DNA from: Prevotella sp. UBA7551
Lineage (GTDB): Bacteria > Bacteroidota > Bacteroidia > Bacteroidales > Bacteroidaceae
NCBI GenBank assembly: GCA_002479145.1
Contig: DLLX01000074.1
Coordinates: forward strand, 1-5,681
Length of the DNA: 5,681 nucleotides
Reading direction: 5' to 3'
The notes under the pieces are model-generated. The model searched no databases. It saw only the letters and a list, made by a program, of their open reading frames with translations, and was not told where the DNA came from. Shown in pieces: positions 1-5,531 of the stretch (position 1 is the first letter of the stretch; every line of letters starts with the position of its first letter). Made by a program: the position numbers and the translations under genes.

Positions 1-75
1 GGGCGTTTAGCTCAGTTGGTTTAGAGCATCTGCCTTACAAGCAGAGGGTCGGCGGTTCGAATCCGTCAACGCCCA
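1..75 (+). tRNA. tRNA-Val (anticodon TAC)
   Basis: The complete cloverleaf can be folded by hand. The acceptor stem is 1-7 with 68-74, all seven pairs matched. The D stem is GCTC (10-13) with GAGC (24-27), and the D loop carries GG at 18-19. The anticodon stem is 29-33 with 41-45 around the loop CTTACAA (34-40), which places the anticodon TAC at 36-38 and so reads valine GTA codons and, by wobble, other GTN codons. The T stem is 51-55 with 63-67, including one G-T pair, around the loop TTCGAAT. The discriminator base is A75. The next bases are CAG, so the 3' CCA is not encoded and must be added by a nucleotidyltransferase. The gene begins at the first base of the window, so its promoter and any upstream tRNA neighbours cannot be seen. 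Confidence 0.97.
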
Positions 76-84
76 CAGGGGTGG

Positions 85-121
85 TTCCCGTGGCTTCCTT
101 TTAGGGGCTGCGGGAATTTTT
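85..121 (+). terminator. Intrinsic terminator after tRNA-Val
   Basis: TTCCCG (85-90) pairs with CGGGAA (111-116) and is followed directly by TTTTTC. The 20-base interior can form further weak pairs (GC at 93-94 with GC at 107-108). Its position 10 bases after the mature tRNA end fits a Rho-independent stop for the tRNA transcript. It separates the tRNA from the purB promoter further on. Confidence 0.75.
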
Positions 122-240
122 CATTTGGCCTTTCCCTGCTTTTTTCTTCCCTCTGGGGTCATGTAGGGATGTCAGTTTGCCTGCAAAGGGGCAGCGCGTG
201 CTGGCGGAGGGCCATCTTTTTAGGAATTTTAGTTAGGCCA

Positions 241-274
241 TTGACAGCAGAATGAAGGAAAATTCGTAATTTTG
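241..274 (+). promoter_or_regulatory. purB promoter (Bacteroidetes -33/-7 type)
   Basis: TAATTTTG at 267-274 is an exact match to TAnnTTTG, the -7 element read by the Bacteroidetes primary sigma factor. TTG at 241-243 (within TTGACA) is a candidate -33 element, 23 bases upstream, at the long end of the known spacing range. Transcription would begin near 280-283 and give a leader of only about 15 bases before the ATG at 296. The placement matters for start choice: an in-frame TTG at 272-274 lies inside the -7 box and cannot be a translation start on this transcript. Confidence 0.75.
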
Positions 275-295
275 CAGCGTTTAATACATATAAAG

Positions 296-1642
296 ATGAA
301 GTTGGATACATTGACCGCCATATCCCCTATTGACGGGCGTTATCGTGGGAAGACCGAGCCACTGGCCGACTATTACTCAGAATTTGCCCTGATTCGCTAC
401 CGCGTCCGTGTGGAAATCGAATACTTTATCGCCCTCGTGGAGCTTCCCTTGCCGCAGCTCGCAGGCTTCGACAAGAAGCTTTTCGACCGCTTGCGTGACA
501 TCTACCGCGACTTTTCAGAGGCGGATGCCGCCCGCGTGAAGGACATTGAGAAGGTGACCAACCATGATGTAAAGGCCGTGGAGTACTTCATCAAGGAACA
601 GCTCGATGCCATTGGCGGCCTCGATGCCTACAAGGAGTTTATCCATTTTGGGCTTACCTCTCAGGACATCAACAACACGAGTGTACCCCTTTCCATCAAG
701 GAGTCGCTCCAGCAAGTCTATTATCCCCAGGTCGAAGAGCTGATAGGGCAGCTCGAAACCTATGCCGAGGAGTGGAAAGAGGTGCCCATGCTTGCCCGTA
801 CCCACGGACAGCCTGCGTCTCCCACGCGGCTGGGCAAGGAGATAGAGGTCTATGTTTATCGCCTGCGTGAGCAGCTCGACGTGCTGAAAGGCTGCAAGCT
901 CACGGCCAAGTTTGGCGGAGCCACTGGCAACTTCAACGCCCATCATGTGGCCTATCCCCAATACGATTGGCGGGCGTTTGCCAACCGCTTCGTCTCCGAG
1001 CGGCTCGGTCTGGAGCGCGAGCAGTGGACGACGCAAATCAGCAACTACGACCATCTCGGTGGTGTGTTCGACGCTATCCGCCGCATCAACACCATCATGA
1101 TCGACCTCGACCGCGACATGTGGATGTATATTTCGATGGAATATTTCCATCAGAAAATCAAAAAGGGCGAGGTCGGGTCGAGCGCAATGCCCCATAAGGT
1201 GAATCCCATCGACTTCGAGAACAGCGAGGGCAACCTCGGAATGGCCAATGCCGTGCTGCAATTCCTTGCCGCCAAGCTCCCCGTGAGCCGCCTGCAGCGC
1301 GACCTGACCGACAGTACGGTGCTCCGCAACGTCGGCGTTCCCATGGCACACAGCATCATTGCCATCCAAAGCACGCTCAAGGGGCTTCGCAAGCTCATCC
1401 TGAACCGTGACAAGATAATCCAGGATCTCGACAATATGTGGCCCGTTGTAGCCGAGGCCATCCAGACAATCCTGCGCCGCGAGGCTTATCCGCACCCCTA
1501 TGAAGCGCTGAAACAGCTCACACGGGGCAACGAGAAGGTGACGGAGCAGACCATTCGCGACTTCATCGCCACGCTCAACGTCAGCGACGCGGTGCGCAAG
1601 GAGCTGTTAGACATCACCCCGCACAACTACACCGGCATCTGA
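296..1642 (+). CDS. purB: Adenylosuccinate lyase (PurB)
   Basis: This 448-residue enzyme of the fumarase/aspartase superfamily acts twice in cytosolic purine synthesis. It converts SAICAR to AICAR and adenylosuccinate to AMP, releasing fumarate each time, and is a homotetramer in known relatives. Visible motifs are the N-terminal AISPIDGRY (residues 8-16), TSQDINNT (121-128), ARTHGQPASPT (167-177) with the probable general acid His170, and the superfamily signature GSSAMPHKVNP (294-304) on the mobile loop with the catalytic Ser295. The length and the 170/295 numbering match the longer E. coli-type PurB (456 residues, His171/Ser295). I chose ATG at 296 because the protein then starts at MKLDTL, the usual family start, and because the alternative in-frame TTG at 272 sits within the promoter -7 box. 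There is no Shine-Dalgarno sequence; the leader is A/T-rich, as usual in this phylum. No terminator follows, so read-through into the next gene is possible. Confidence 0.96.
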   Translation: MKLDTLTAISPIDGRYRGKTEPLADYYSEFALIRYRVRVEIEYFIALVELPLPQLAGFDKKLFDRLRDIYRDFSEADAARVKDIEKVTNHDVKAVEYFIKEQLDAIGGLDAYKEFIHFGLTSQDINNTSVPLSIKESLQQVYYPQVEELIGQLETYAEEWKEVPMLARTHGQPASPTRLGKEIEVYVYRLREQLDVLKGCKLTAKFGGATGNFNAHHVAYPQYDWRAFANRFVSERLGLEREQWTTQISNYDHLGGVFDAIRRINTIMIDLDRDMWMYISMEYFHQKIKKGEVGSSAMPHKVNPIDFENSEGNLGMANAVLQFLAAKLPVSRLQRDLTDSTVLRNVGVPMAHSIIAIQSTLKGLRKLILNRDKIIQDLDNMWPVVAEAIQTILRREAYPHPYEALKQLTRGNEKVTEQTIRDFIATLNVSDAVRKELLDITPHNYTGI

Positions 1643-1710
1643 TTGTGCCGGAAAGGTAATCTTGTGGCGTGTGAGACAAGGTGCGTCGGGGAGAATGTAG
1701 ATATACCACA

Positions 1711-1734
1711 CAAAATATTTTGGCCGTGAGGCCA
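1711..1734 (+). promoter_or_regulatory. Palindrome plus small hairpin upstream of the pseudouridine synthase gene
   Basis: CAAAATATTTTG (1711-1722) is a perfect 12-base palindrome. It overlaps TGGCC-GTGA-GGCCA (1721-1734), a 5-bp stem closed by a GNRA-type tetraloop. Within the palindrome, TATTTTG (1716-1722) resembles the -7 box TAnnTTTG but is one base short, and no TTG lies at the right distance upstream. It could be a weak promoter, an operator, or simply a structured leader in a purB read-through transcript. The sequence does not decide between these. Confidence 0.3.
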
Positions 1735-1762
1735 TGTCAAATCACTCATAATTTATACTGTT

Positions 1763-3229
1763 ATGGCAGAAGAAACAGAAAACAAACAGGAATCAGTTTA
1801 CGGAAAGGACGAGCATGGCCGCGAGGCTAACTCTTCCGAGAGTCAGACCAATAGCGGACAGAGAGAGTACCGTTCGCCACGTCCTCAGCGTCCACGCATC
1901 CACTCGCAGCGTGCTTACAGCAGCGACAGAAGCTCACAAGGCGGTGAGGGCGGATTCCGTCCGGAAGGCTTTGGAGCAGGACTTCAGGGTGCGCAGGGCG
2001 GACAATACCAAGGCGGCTACCGTCCGAGAAACAGCTATCAGGGCGGCTACCAGTCTCGTCAGCAGGGAGGCTATCAGCCCCGTCAGCGTCAACAGGGCGG
2101 CTATCAGCCTCGCCAGCAGGGCGGTTACCAGCCGCGCGGCTATCAGCAGCACCCGCAACAGGGCGGCTATCAGCCCCGTCAGCAGCAAGGTGGTTACCAG
2201 CAAGGTGGCTATCAGCAGCGCCAGCAGGGTGGTTATCAGCCCCGCGGCTATCAGCAGGGAGGTTATCAGCCGCGCAGTTACCAGCAGGGCGGTTATCAGC
2301 CGGGCTACCAACAGGGTGGCTATCAGCCCCGTCAGCAGCAGGGTGGCTATCAGTCCCGCCCACAACAAGGCGGCTATCAGCCCCGCGGCTACCAGCAACG
2401 GGGTGGCTATGGACAGCCACAGCGCAAGCAGCATACGCCGGGATATAATCCCAATGCGAAGTATTCGCTGAAGAAGCGCATAGAATATAAGGAGGAAAAC
2501 TTCGACCCCAACGAGCCGATTCGTCTGAACAAGTACCTCGCCAACGCCGGGGTTTGCTCGCGGCGTGAGGCCGATGAGTACATCCAGGCAGGTGCAGTGA
2601 CCGTCAATGGCACGGTGGTGAAGGAGCTGGGAACAAAGGTTTTGCGCTCCGACGAGGTGAAGTTCCACGACCAGCCCGTCACGATGGAGAAGAAAGTCTA
2701 CGTTTTGCTCAACAAACCTAAGGACTATGTCACCACAAGCGACGACCCACAGCAGCGCAAGACCGTCATGGACTTGGTGAAAAACGTCTGCCAAGAGCGC
2801 ATCTACCCAGTCGGACGGCTCGACCGCAATACCACGGGCGTCCTGTTGTTGACCAACGATGGCGACCTGGCCAGCAAGCTCACGCATCCTAAGTTCCTCA
2901 AGAAGAAGGTCTATCATGTGTATCTCGACAAGGCCGTCACGGCTACCGACTTGCAGAAGATAGCCGACGGCATTGAGCTGGAGGATGGCGAAGTGCACGC
3001 CGATGCCATCGAATATGCCAGCCCGACGGACGAGAAGCAGGTGGGTATTGAGATTCACAGTGGCAAGAACCGTATCGTGCGGCGCATCTTCGAGAGCCTC
3101 GGCTATCGGGTGGTGAAGCTCGATCGTGTTCAGTTTGCAGGACTTACGAAGAAGAATCTGCGCCGCGGCGACTGGCGATTCCTCACGCAGAAGGAGGTCG
3201 AGATGCTCCGCATGGGTGCGTTTGAGTAG
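1763..3229 (+). CDS. rluB: rRNA pseudouridine synthase, RsuA/RluB family, with repetitive N-terminal tail
   Basis: This 488-residue protein should isomerise a uridine in rRNA to pseudouridine; in RluB enzymes the target is in the peptidyl-transferase region of 23S rRNA. Residues 1-78 are polar and Arg/Ser/Gly-rich. Residues 84-216 are low-complexity GGYQPR-type repeats, and 217-250 form a basic linker. An S4 RNA-binding domain begins at IRLNKYLANAG (253-263) and runs to about 305. The catalytic domain follows: LLNKPKDYVTT (315-325), GRLDRNTTG (351-359) with the presumed catalytic Asp354, LLLTNDGDLASKLTHP (361-376), and the closing GKNRIVRRIFESLGY (434-448) plus KLDRVQFAG (452-460). Without the tail the enzyme is about 240 residues, the normal size for the family. 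ATG 1763 is the only plausible start and has no Shine-Dalgarno sequence. The domain pattern resembles Gram-positive RluB, but RsuA/RluB/RluE/RluF subtypes are hard to tell apart by eye, so the symbol is less certain than the family. The gene lies between purB and asnS on the same strand, 120 and 175 bases away. Confidence 0.88.
   Translation: MAEETENKQESVYGKDEHGREANSSESQTNSGQREYRSPRPQRPRIHSQRAYSSDRSSQGGEGGFRPEGFGAGLQGAQGGQYQGGYRPRNSYQGGYQSRQQGGYQPRQRQQGGYQPRQQGGYQPRGYQQHPQQGGYQPRQQQGGYQQGGYQQRQQGGYQPRGYQQGGYQPRSYQQGGYQPGYQQGGYQPRQQQGGYQSRPQQGGYQPRGYQQRGGYGQPQRKQHTPGYNPNAKYSLKKRIEYKEENFDPNEPIRLNKYLANAGVCSRREADEYIQAGAVTVNGTVVKELGTKVLRSDEVKFHDQPVTMEKKVYVLLNKPKDYVTTSDDPQQRKTVMDLVKNVCQERIYPVGRLDRNTTGVLLLTNDGDLASKLTHPKFLKKKVYHVYLDKAVTATDLQKIADGIELEDGEVHADAIEYASPTDEKQVGIEIHSGKNRIVRRIFESLGYRVVKLDRVQFAGLTKKNLRRGDWRFLTQKEVEMLRMGAFE
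2012..2410 (+). repeat. In-frame tandem repeat coding GGYQPR(Q/GY)QQ units
   Basis: This is the coding repeat of the pseudouridine synthase tail, residues 84-216. I count 15 GGY triplets, eight of them in the form GGYQPR, spaced 5 to 14 residues apart. Variants include GGYRPR, GGYQSR, GGYQPG and GGYQQ. At DNA level the units are imperfect: the GGY codons appear as GGCGGCTAC, GGAGGCTAT, GGCGGTTAC, GGTGGTTAC, GGTGGCTAT and GGAGGTTAT. Such synonymous drift suggests an old array maintained for its amino-acid composition, not a recent expansion. The composition (Gly, Gln, Tyr, Arg, Pro; almost no hydrophobic or acidic residues) predicts intrinsic disorder and RNA binding of the RGG/prion-like kind. 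Confidence 0.93.
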
Positions 3230-3279
3230 CTTTCGCGCCATCATGTCTCCGTCCTGTCTTCTCCTTATTATATATAGGG

Positions 3280-3347
3280 GCACGGGAAGCGGTGTGGACC
3301 GCAGTGCAGCATGAGTGCGTTCCCATTGTCGTAGGACATGGGGAACG
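3280..3347 (+). promoter_or_regulatory. Two tandem hairpins in the asnS leader
   Basis: Hairpin 1 pairs GCAC (3280-3283) with GTGC (3304-3307). After an asymmetric internal loop (GGGAA against A), GCGGT (3289-3293) pairs with ACCGC (3298-3302) around the loop GTGG. Hairpin 2 pairs CGTTCCC (3318-3324) with GGGAACG (3341-3347) and continues through A-T and TGTC/GACA pairs to the loop GTAG (3331-3334), giving about 12 bp with single-base bulges at 3326 and 3340. Neither hairpin is followed by a T-run, so they are not simple intrinsic terminators. They sit in the 175-base gap before asnS, ending 57 bases before its start codon. A leader regulator, an RNA processing site or a 3'-end stabiliser for the upstream mRNA would each fit. 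I recognise no known riboswitch or T-box here. Confidence 0.5.
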
Positions 3348-3404
3348 GGCGGATGGGACGGGGATAACTCATCAAAAGCAACAATCTTCAAGCAAAATCA
3401 AGAG

Positions 3405-4796
3405 ATGAAAAGAACAAGAGTGGCCGATGCACTCAAGTGCACCGAGTTGGGAAAAGACATCAATGTGAGAGGTTGGGTGCGCTCGCACCGCAGCAGTAAG
3501 GCGGTCGATTTCATCGCTCTCAATGATGGTTCGACCATCAACAACATCCAGGTGGTGGTCGATCCCGCCAAGATGGATGCCGAAACGCTCAAGAGTATCA
3601 CCACAGGGGCTTGCCTTAGCGTGGTCGGTACGCTCGTGGAGAGCCAAGGCAAGGGGCAGACTTGTGAGATACAGTGCAAGGAAATCGAAATCTATGGACT
3701 CTGTCCGGCCGACTATCCCATGCAGAAAAAGGGACAGAGCTTCGAGTATATGCGCAAGTATGCCCATCTGCGCCTGCGCACCAACACCTTCGGGGCAGTG
3801 TTCCGCATCCGCCATAACATGGCCATTGCCATCCATAAGTACTTCCACGACCACGGATTCTACTACTTCCACACCCCGTTGGTGACCGCCAGCGACTGCG
3901 AGGGAGCAGGAAATATGTTCCAAGTGACGACGCTCGACCTCGACAGGGTGGCCAAATCGGGTGAGGTGGACTACTCCAAGGACTTCTTTGGCACGAAGAC
4001 CAGCCTCACCGTCAGCGGACAACTGGAGGGAGAGTTGGGTGCTACCGCACTCGGAGCCATCTATACTTTCGGGCCAACGTTCCGTGCAGAGAACAGCAAC
4101 ACGCCCCGACACCTGGCCGAGTTTTGGATGATTGAGCCGGAAGTGGCGTTCATCGACAAGACGGAACTGATGGATTTGGAGGAGGATTTCATCAAGTATT
4201 GCGTGAATTGGGCACTGGACAACTGCCGCGATGACCTGGAATTCCTCAACAAGATGATTGACAAGCAGCTCATTGCCACCTTGGAGTCGGTCGTTAAGGA
4301 AGACTTTGTGCGCCTGCCCTACACCGAAGGCATCCAGATTCTGGAAGAAGCGGTCAAGAATGGGCACAAGTTTGAGTTCCCCATCACGGGTTGGGGCATG
4401 GATTTGTCGAGCGAACACGAGCGCTACTTGGTCGAAGAGCACTTCAAACGCCCTGTCATCATGACCGATTACCCGAAGGAAATCAAGGCTTTCTACATGA
4501 AAAAGAACGCCGATGGCAAGACCATGCAGGGCACGGATGTGCTGTTTCCACGCATCGGAGAGATTATCGGCGGTTCCGTTCGTGAGGAAAACTACGACAA
4601 ACTCGTCGCCGAGATGGAGCAACGCGGCATGAAGGAGAGCGCTTACGAGTGGTATCTCGACACGCGCCGCTATGGATCGTGCCCTCACGGAGGCTTCGGA
4701 CTGGGCTTTGAGCGGCTGATTCTCTTCGTCACGGGCATGCAAAACATCCGCGACGTCATCCCCTTCCCGCGCACACCGAAGAACGCCGAGTTCTAA
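3405..4796 (+). CDS. asnS: Asparaginyl-tRNA synthetase (AsnRS)
   Basis: This 463-residue cytosolic class IIb aminoacyl-tRNA synthetase joins asparagine to tRNA-Asn using ATP. An N-terminal OB-fold anticodon-binding domain spans about residues 17-100 (INVRGWVRSHRSSKAVDFIALNDG at 19-42). The catalytic core follows. Motif 1 lies around FYYFHTPLVTASDCEGAG (152-169). Motif 2 is FRAENSNTPRHLAEFWMIEPE (226-246) with the ATP-contacting Arg227. Motif 3 is GFGLGFERL (430-438) with its invariant arginine, Arg437. The GxGxGxER-like C-terminus, the DVIPFPRTP ending (450-458) and the Asn-type motif 2 separate it from AspRS and LysRS. ATG 3405 gives the standard length and start MKRTRVADAL; a GTG at 3315 would add 30 residues unlike the family and would run through hairpin 2 of the leader. 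Upstream of the ATG lies an A-rich stretch with no clear Shine-Dalgarno sequence. A strong terminator follows. Expression may depend on the upstream genes, because no good promoter box is visible in the gap. Confidence 0.97.
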   Translation: MKRTRVADALKCTELGKDINVRGWVRSHRSSKAVDFIALNDGSTINNIQVVVDPAKMDAETLKSITTGACLSVVGTLVESQGKGQTCEIQCKEIEIYGLCPADYPMQKKGQSFEYMRKYAHLRLRTNTFGAVFRIRHNMAIAIHKYFHDHGFYYFHTPLVTASDCEGAGNMFQVTTLDLDRVAKSGEVDYSKDFFGTKTSLTVSGQLEGELGATALGAIYTFGPTFRAENSNTPRHLAEFWMIEPEVAFIDKTELMDLEEDFIKYCVNWALDNCRDDLEFLNKMIDKQLIATLESVVKEDFVRLPYTEGIQILEEAVKNGHKFEFPITGWGMDLSSEHERYLVEEHFKRPVIMTDYPKEIKAFYMKKNADGKTMQGTDVLFPRIGEIIGGSVREENYDKLVAEMEQRGMKESAYEWYLDTRRYGSCPHGGFGLGFERLILFVTGMQNIRDVIPFPRTPKNAEF

Positions 4797-4810
4797 ATAG
4801 TGGTCCTATC

Positions 4811-4831
4811 TCTCGCATAAAGCGTGCGGGA
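4811..4831 (+). other. Small hairpin just after asnS
   Basis: TCTCGCA (4811-4817) pairs with TGCGGGA (4825-4831), seven pairs including one G-T, around the loop TAAAGCG. It starts 15 bases after the asnS stop codon and has no T-run. It lies ahead of the true terminator, so it would be part of the asnS 3' untranslated region and may protect the mRNA end. Confidence 0.4.
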
Positions 4832-4855
4832 AGAAAGTGTGAAAAGACATAAAGG

Positions 4856-4911
4856 GCATGGCCGACGAACTGTCTACTGAGACCAACTTGTCGGCCACGC
4901 TCTCTTTTTTT
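4856..4911 (+). terminator. Strong intrinsic terminator of asnS
   Basis: TGGCCGAC (4859-4866) pairs perfectly with GTCGGCCA (4890-4897). The stem extends past an A-C mismatch with GC (4856-4857) against GC (4899-4900). The 23-base interior forms its own hairpin, GTCT (4872-4875) with AGAC (4880-4883) around ACTG. The run TCTCTTTTTTT (4901-4911) follows at once. This is the first convincing stop after purB and probably ends the purB-rluB-asnS transcription unit. The minus strand has no matching T-run, so it works in one direction only. Confidence 0.85.
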
Positions 4912-5098
4912 GCAGCGTCAAGGAGTTGATTTCGCATCCCTTGTGCGTTAGTCCGTTCCCAGCGGGCAGTCACTCCAGCCGTTCTTGGCACTCGATTGCG
5001 CGGGCAATGGTGCCTGTCCTTGCACTTTTCGTATAGGAAAAGGGCGGGAATCACCCCAACTTTTGTTCTCCAATATGTGCCTTTTTCTGTCCTTTTGC
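4912..5098. other. Gene-free, hairpin-rich spacer
   Basis: No supported gene lies between the asnS stop and the DUF3467 start (375 bases). Beyond the terminator, this part holds two inverted repeats. In the first, GGCAC (4987-4991) pairs with GTGCC (5010-5014), enclosing ATTGC (4995-4999) paired with GCAAT (5004-5008) around GCGG. In the second, CTTTTC (5025-5030) pairs with GAAAAG (5037-5042) around GTATAG. The minus strand stays open for 99 codons from a TTG at 5105 down to 4806, but that frame crosses the terminator and the promoter and resembles no protein family I know. I see no TAnnTTTG box that would start an RNA from either strand here. It is either plain spacer or a copy of a dispersed repeat. 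Confidence 0.45.
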
Positions 5099-5129
5099 TT
5101 GGCAATTCCCCTTTTTTTCCTTAACTTTG
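5099..5129 (+). promoter_or_regulatory. Promoter of the DUF3467 gene (-33/-7 type)
   Basis: TAACTTTG (5122-5129) matches the Bacteroidetes -7 consensus TAnnTTTG exactly, and TTG (5099-5101) is placed as the -33 element with a 20-base gap, close to ideal. A start near 5136 gives a leader of about 36 bases that ends in an A-rich stretch before the ATG. Together with the asnS terminator upstream, this shows that the small gene is transcribed independently. Confidence 0.8.
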
Positions 5130-5171
5130 CATACCGTATAATATCAATACTAACGAAAAAAGATCAAGACA

Positions 5172-5489
5172 ATGGACAACAACCAAAAGCCACAGCAGCA
5201 GGGTCTGCAGATTGACCTCAGCCCCGAGGTATCCAAGGGCATATATTCCAACTTCGCAATTATATCTCACTCGAAGACCGAATTCGTCGCCGACTTCGCC
5301 ATGTTGCTCCCCGGAATGCCGAAAGCACTGGTCGGTTCGCGCGTCATTTTGGCCCCGGAACACGCCAAACGCCTGCTCTCTGCCCTCAACGACAACATCA
5401 CACGGTACGAGAAAGAGTTTGGTAAGATCGAGATGCCTCAGCCGAGTCGCACCGCCACACCGTTCGGAACACCGAAGGGCGAGGCTTAA
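5172..5489 (+). CDS. DUF3467 family small protein
   Basis: This 105-residue protein has no known biochemical role. It matches the DUF3467 pattern as I know it: an IDLSPEVSKGIYSNFAIISHS core (residues 14-34), TEFVADFAMLLPG (36-48) and VILAPEHAKRLLSALNDNI (58-76), then RYEKEFGKIE (78-87). A short Gln-rich N-terminus (NNQKPQQQ) and a Pro/Thr-rich tail flank the domain and look disordered. There is no signal peptide or membrane segment, so it should be cytosolic. The YSNF...H...EF..DF and HAKRLL..L..NI..YE spacing is the family hallmark. As I recall, in Bacteroides a gene of this family sits near rpoC and rpsL; here it is preceded by asnS and has its own promoter and terminator. ATG 5172 is preceded by AAAAAAGATCAAGACA, which is A-rich, without a Shine-Dalgarno sequence. 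The family assignment is firm; the function is not known to me. Confidence 0.88.
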   Translation: MDNNQKPQQQGLQIDLSPEVSKGIYSNFAIISHSKTEFVADFAMLLPGMPKALVGSRVILAPEHAKRLLSALNDNITRYEKEFGKIEMPQPSRTATPFGTPKGEA

Positions 5490-5503
5490 ATCACGCCATC
5501 ATT

Positions 5504-5520
5504 CACGGTCTTCTGCCGTG
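5504..5520 (+). other. Short hairpin between DUF3467 stop and terminator
   Basis: CACGG (5504-5508) pairs with CCGTG (5516-5520) around the seven-base loop TCTTCTG. The same seven bases recur in the apical part of the terminator that follows (5543-5549, TCTTCTG). It has no T-run and probably lies within the 3' untranslated region. Confidence 0.35.
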
Positions 5521-5531
5521 CAAAATCATAG

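Noticed and set aside
202..221. TGGC-GGAGG-GCCA followed by TCTTTTT, as a second terminator before purB.
   Set aside because: The stem is only 4 bp and no transcript from upstream needs ending here, since the tRNA already has a better terminator.
2012..2410. The tandem repeat as a CRISPR array or minisatellite.
   Set aside because: It has no fixed-length repeats or spacers, the units stay in frame within a gene, and they vary at silent positions, so this is a coding low-complexity region.
1815..2471. A plus-strand 218-codon frame with Ser/Ala/Arg/Ile repeats inside the pseudouridine synthase gene.
   Set aside because: It is an out-of-frame reading of the same coding repeat, with no start signal of its own and no recognisable domain.
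3227..3234. TAGCTTTC at the rluB stop codon as a promoter -7 box for asnS.
   Set aside because: It lacks the final G of TAnnTTTG, and there is no TTG 17-23 bases upstream.
1934..3391. A 485-codon open frame on the minus strand with Leu/Ile-rich repeats resembling membrane segments.
   Set aside because: It is the complement of the pseudouridine synthase gene; the hydrophobic pattern is just the antisense reading of the GGYQPR codons. The sense frame has clear S4 and catalytic motifs and the antisense frame has none.
3372..4742. A 456-codon minus-strand open frame, and a similar one at 515-1495.
   Set aside because: Both are antisense shadows of asnS and purB. Moderate GC content and a codon choice that avoids TTA, CTA and TCA leave the opposite strand open. 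No family motifs or promoter boxes are seen.
4806..5105. A 99-codon minus-strand frame as a protein gene.
   Set aside because: It starts at TTG, overlaps the asnS terminator and the DUF3467 -33 element, and matches no family I know. It is kept only as a possible repeat-element signal.
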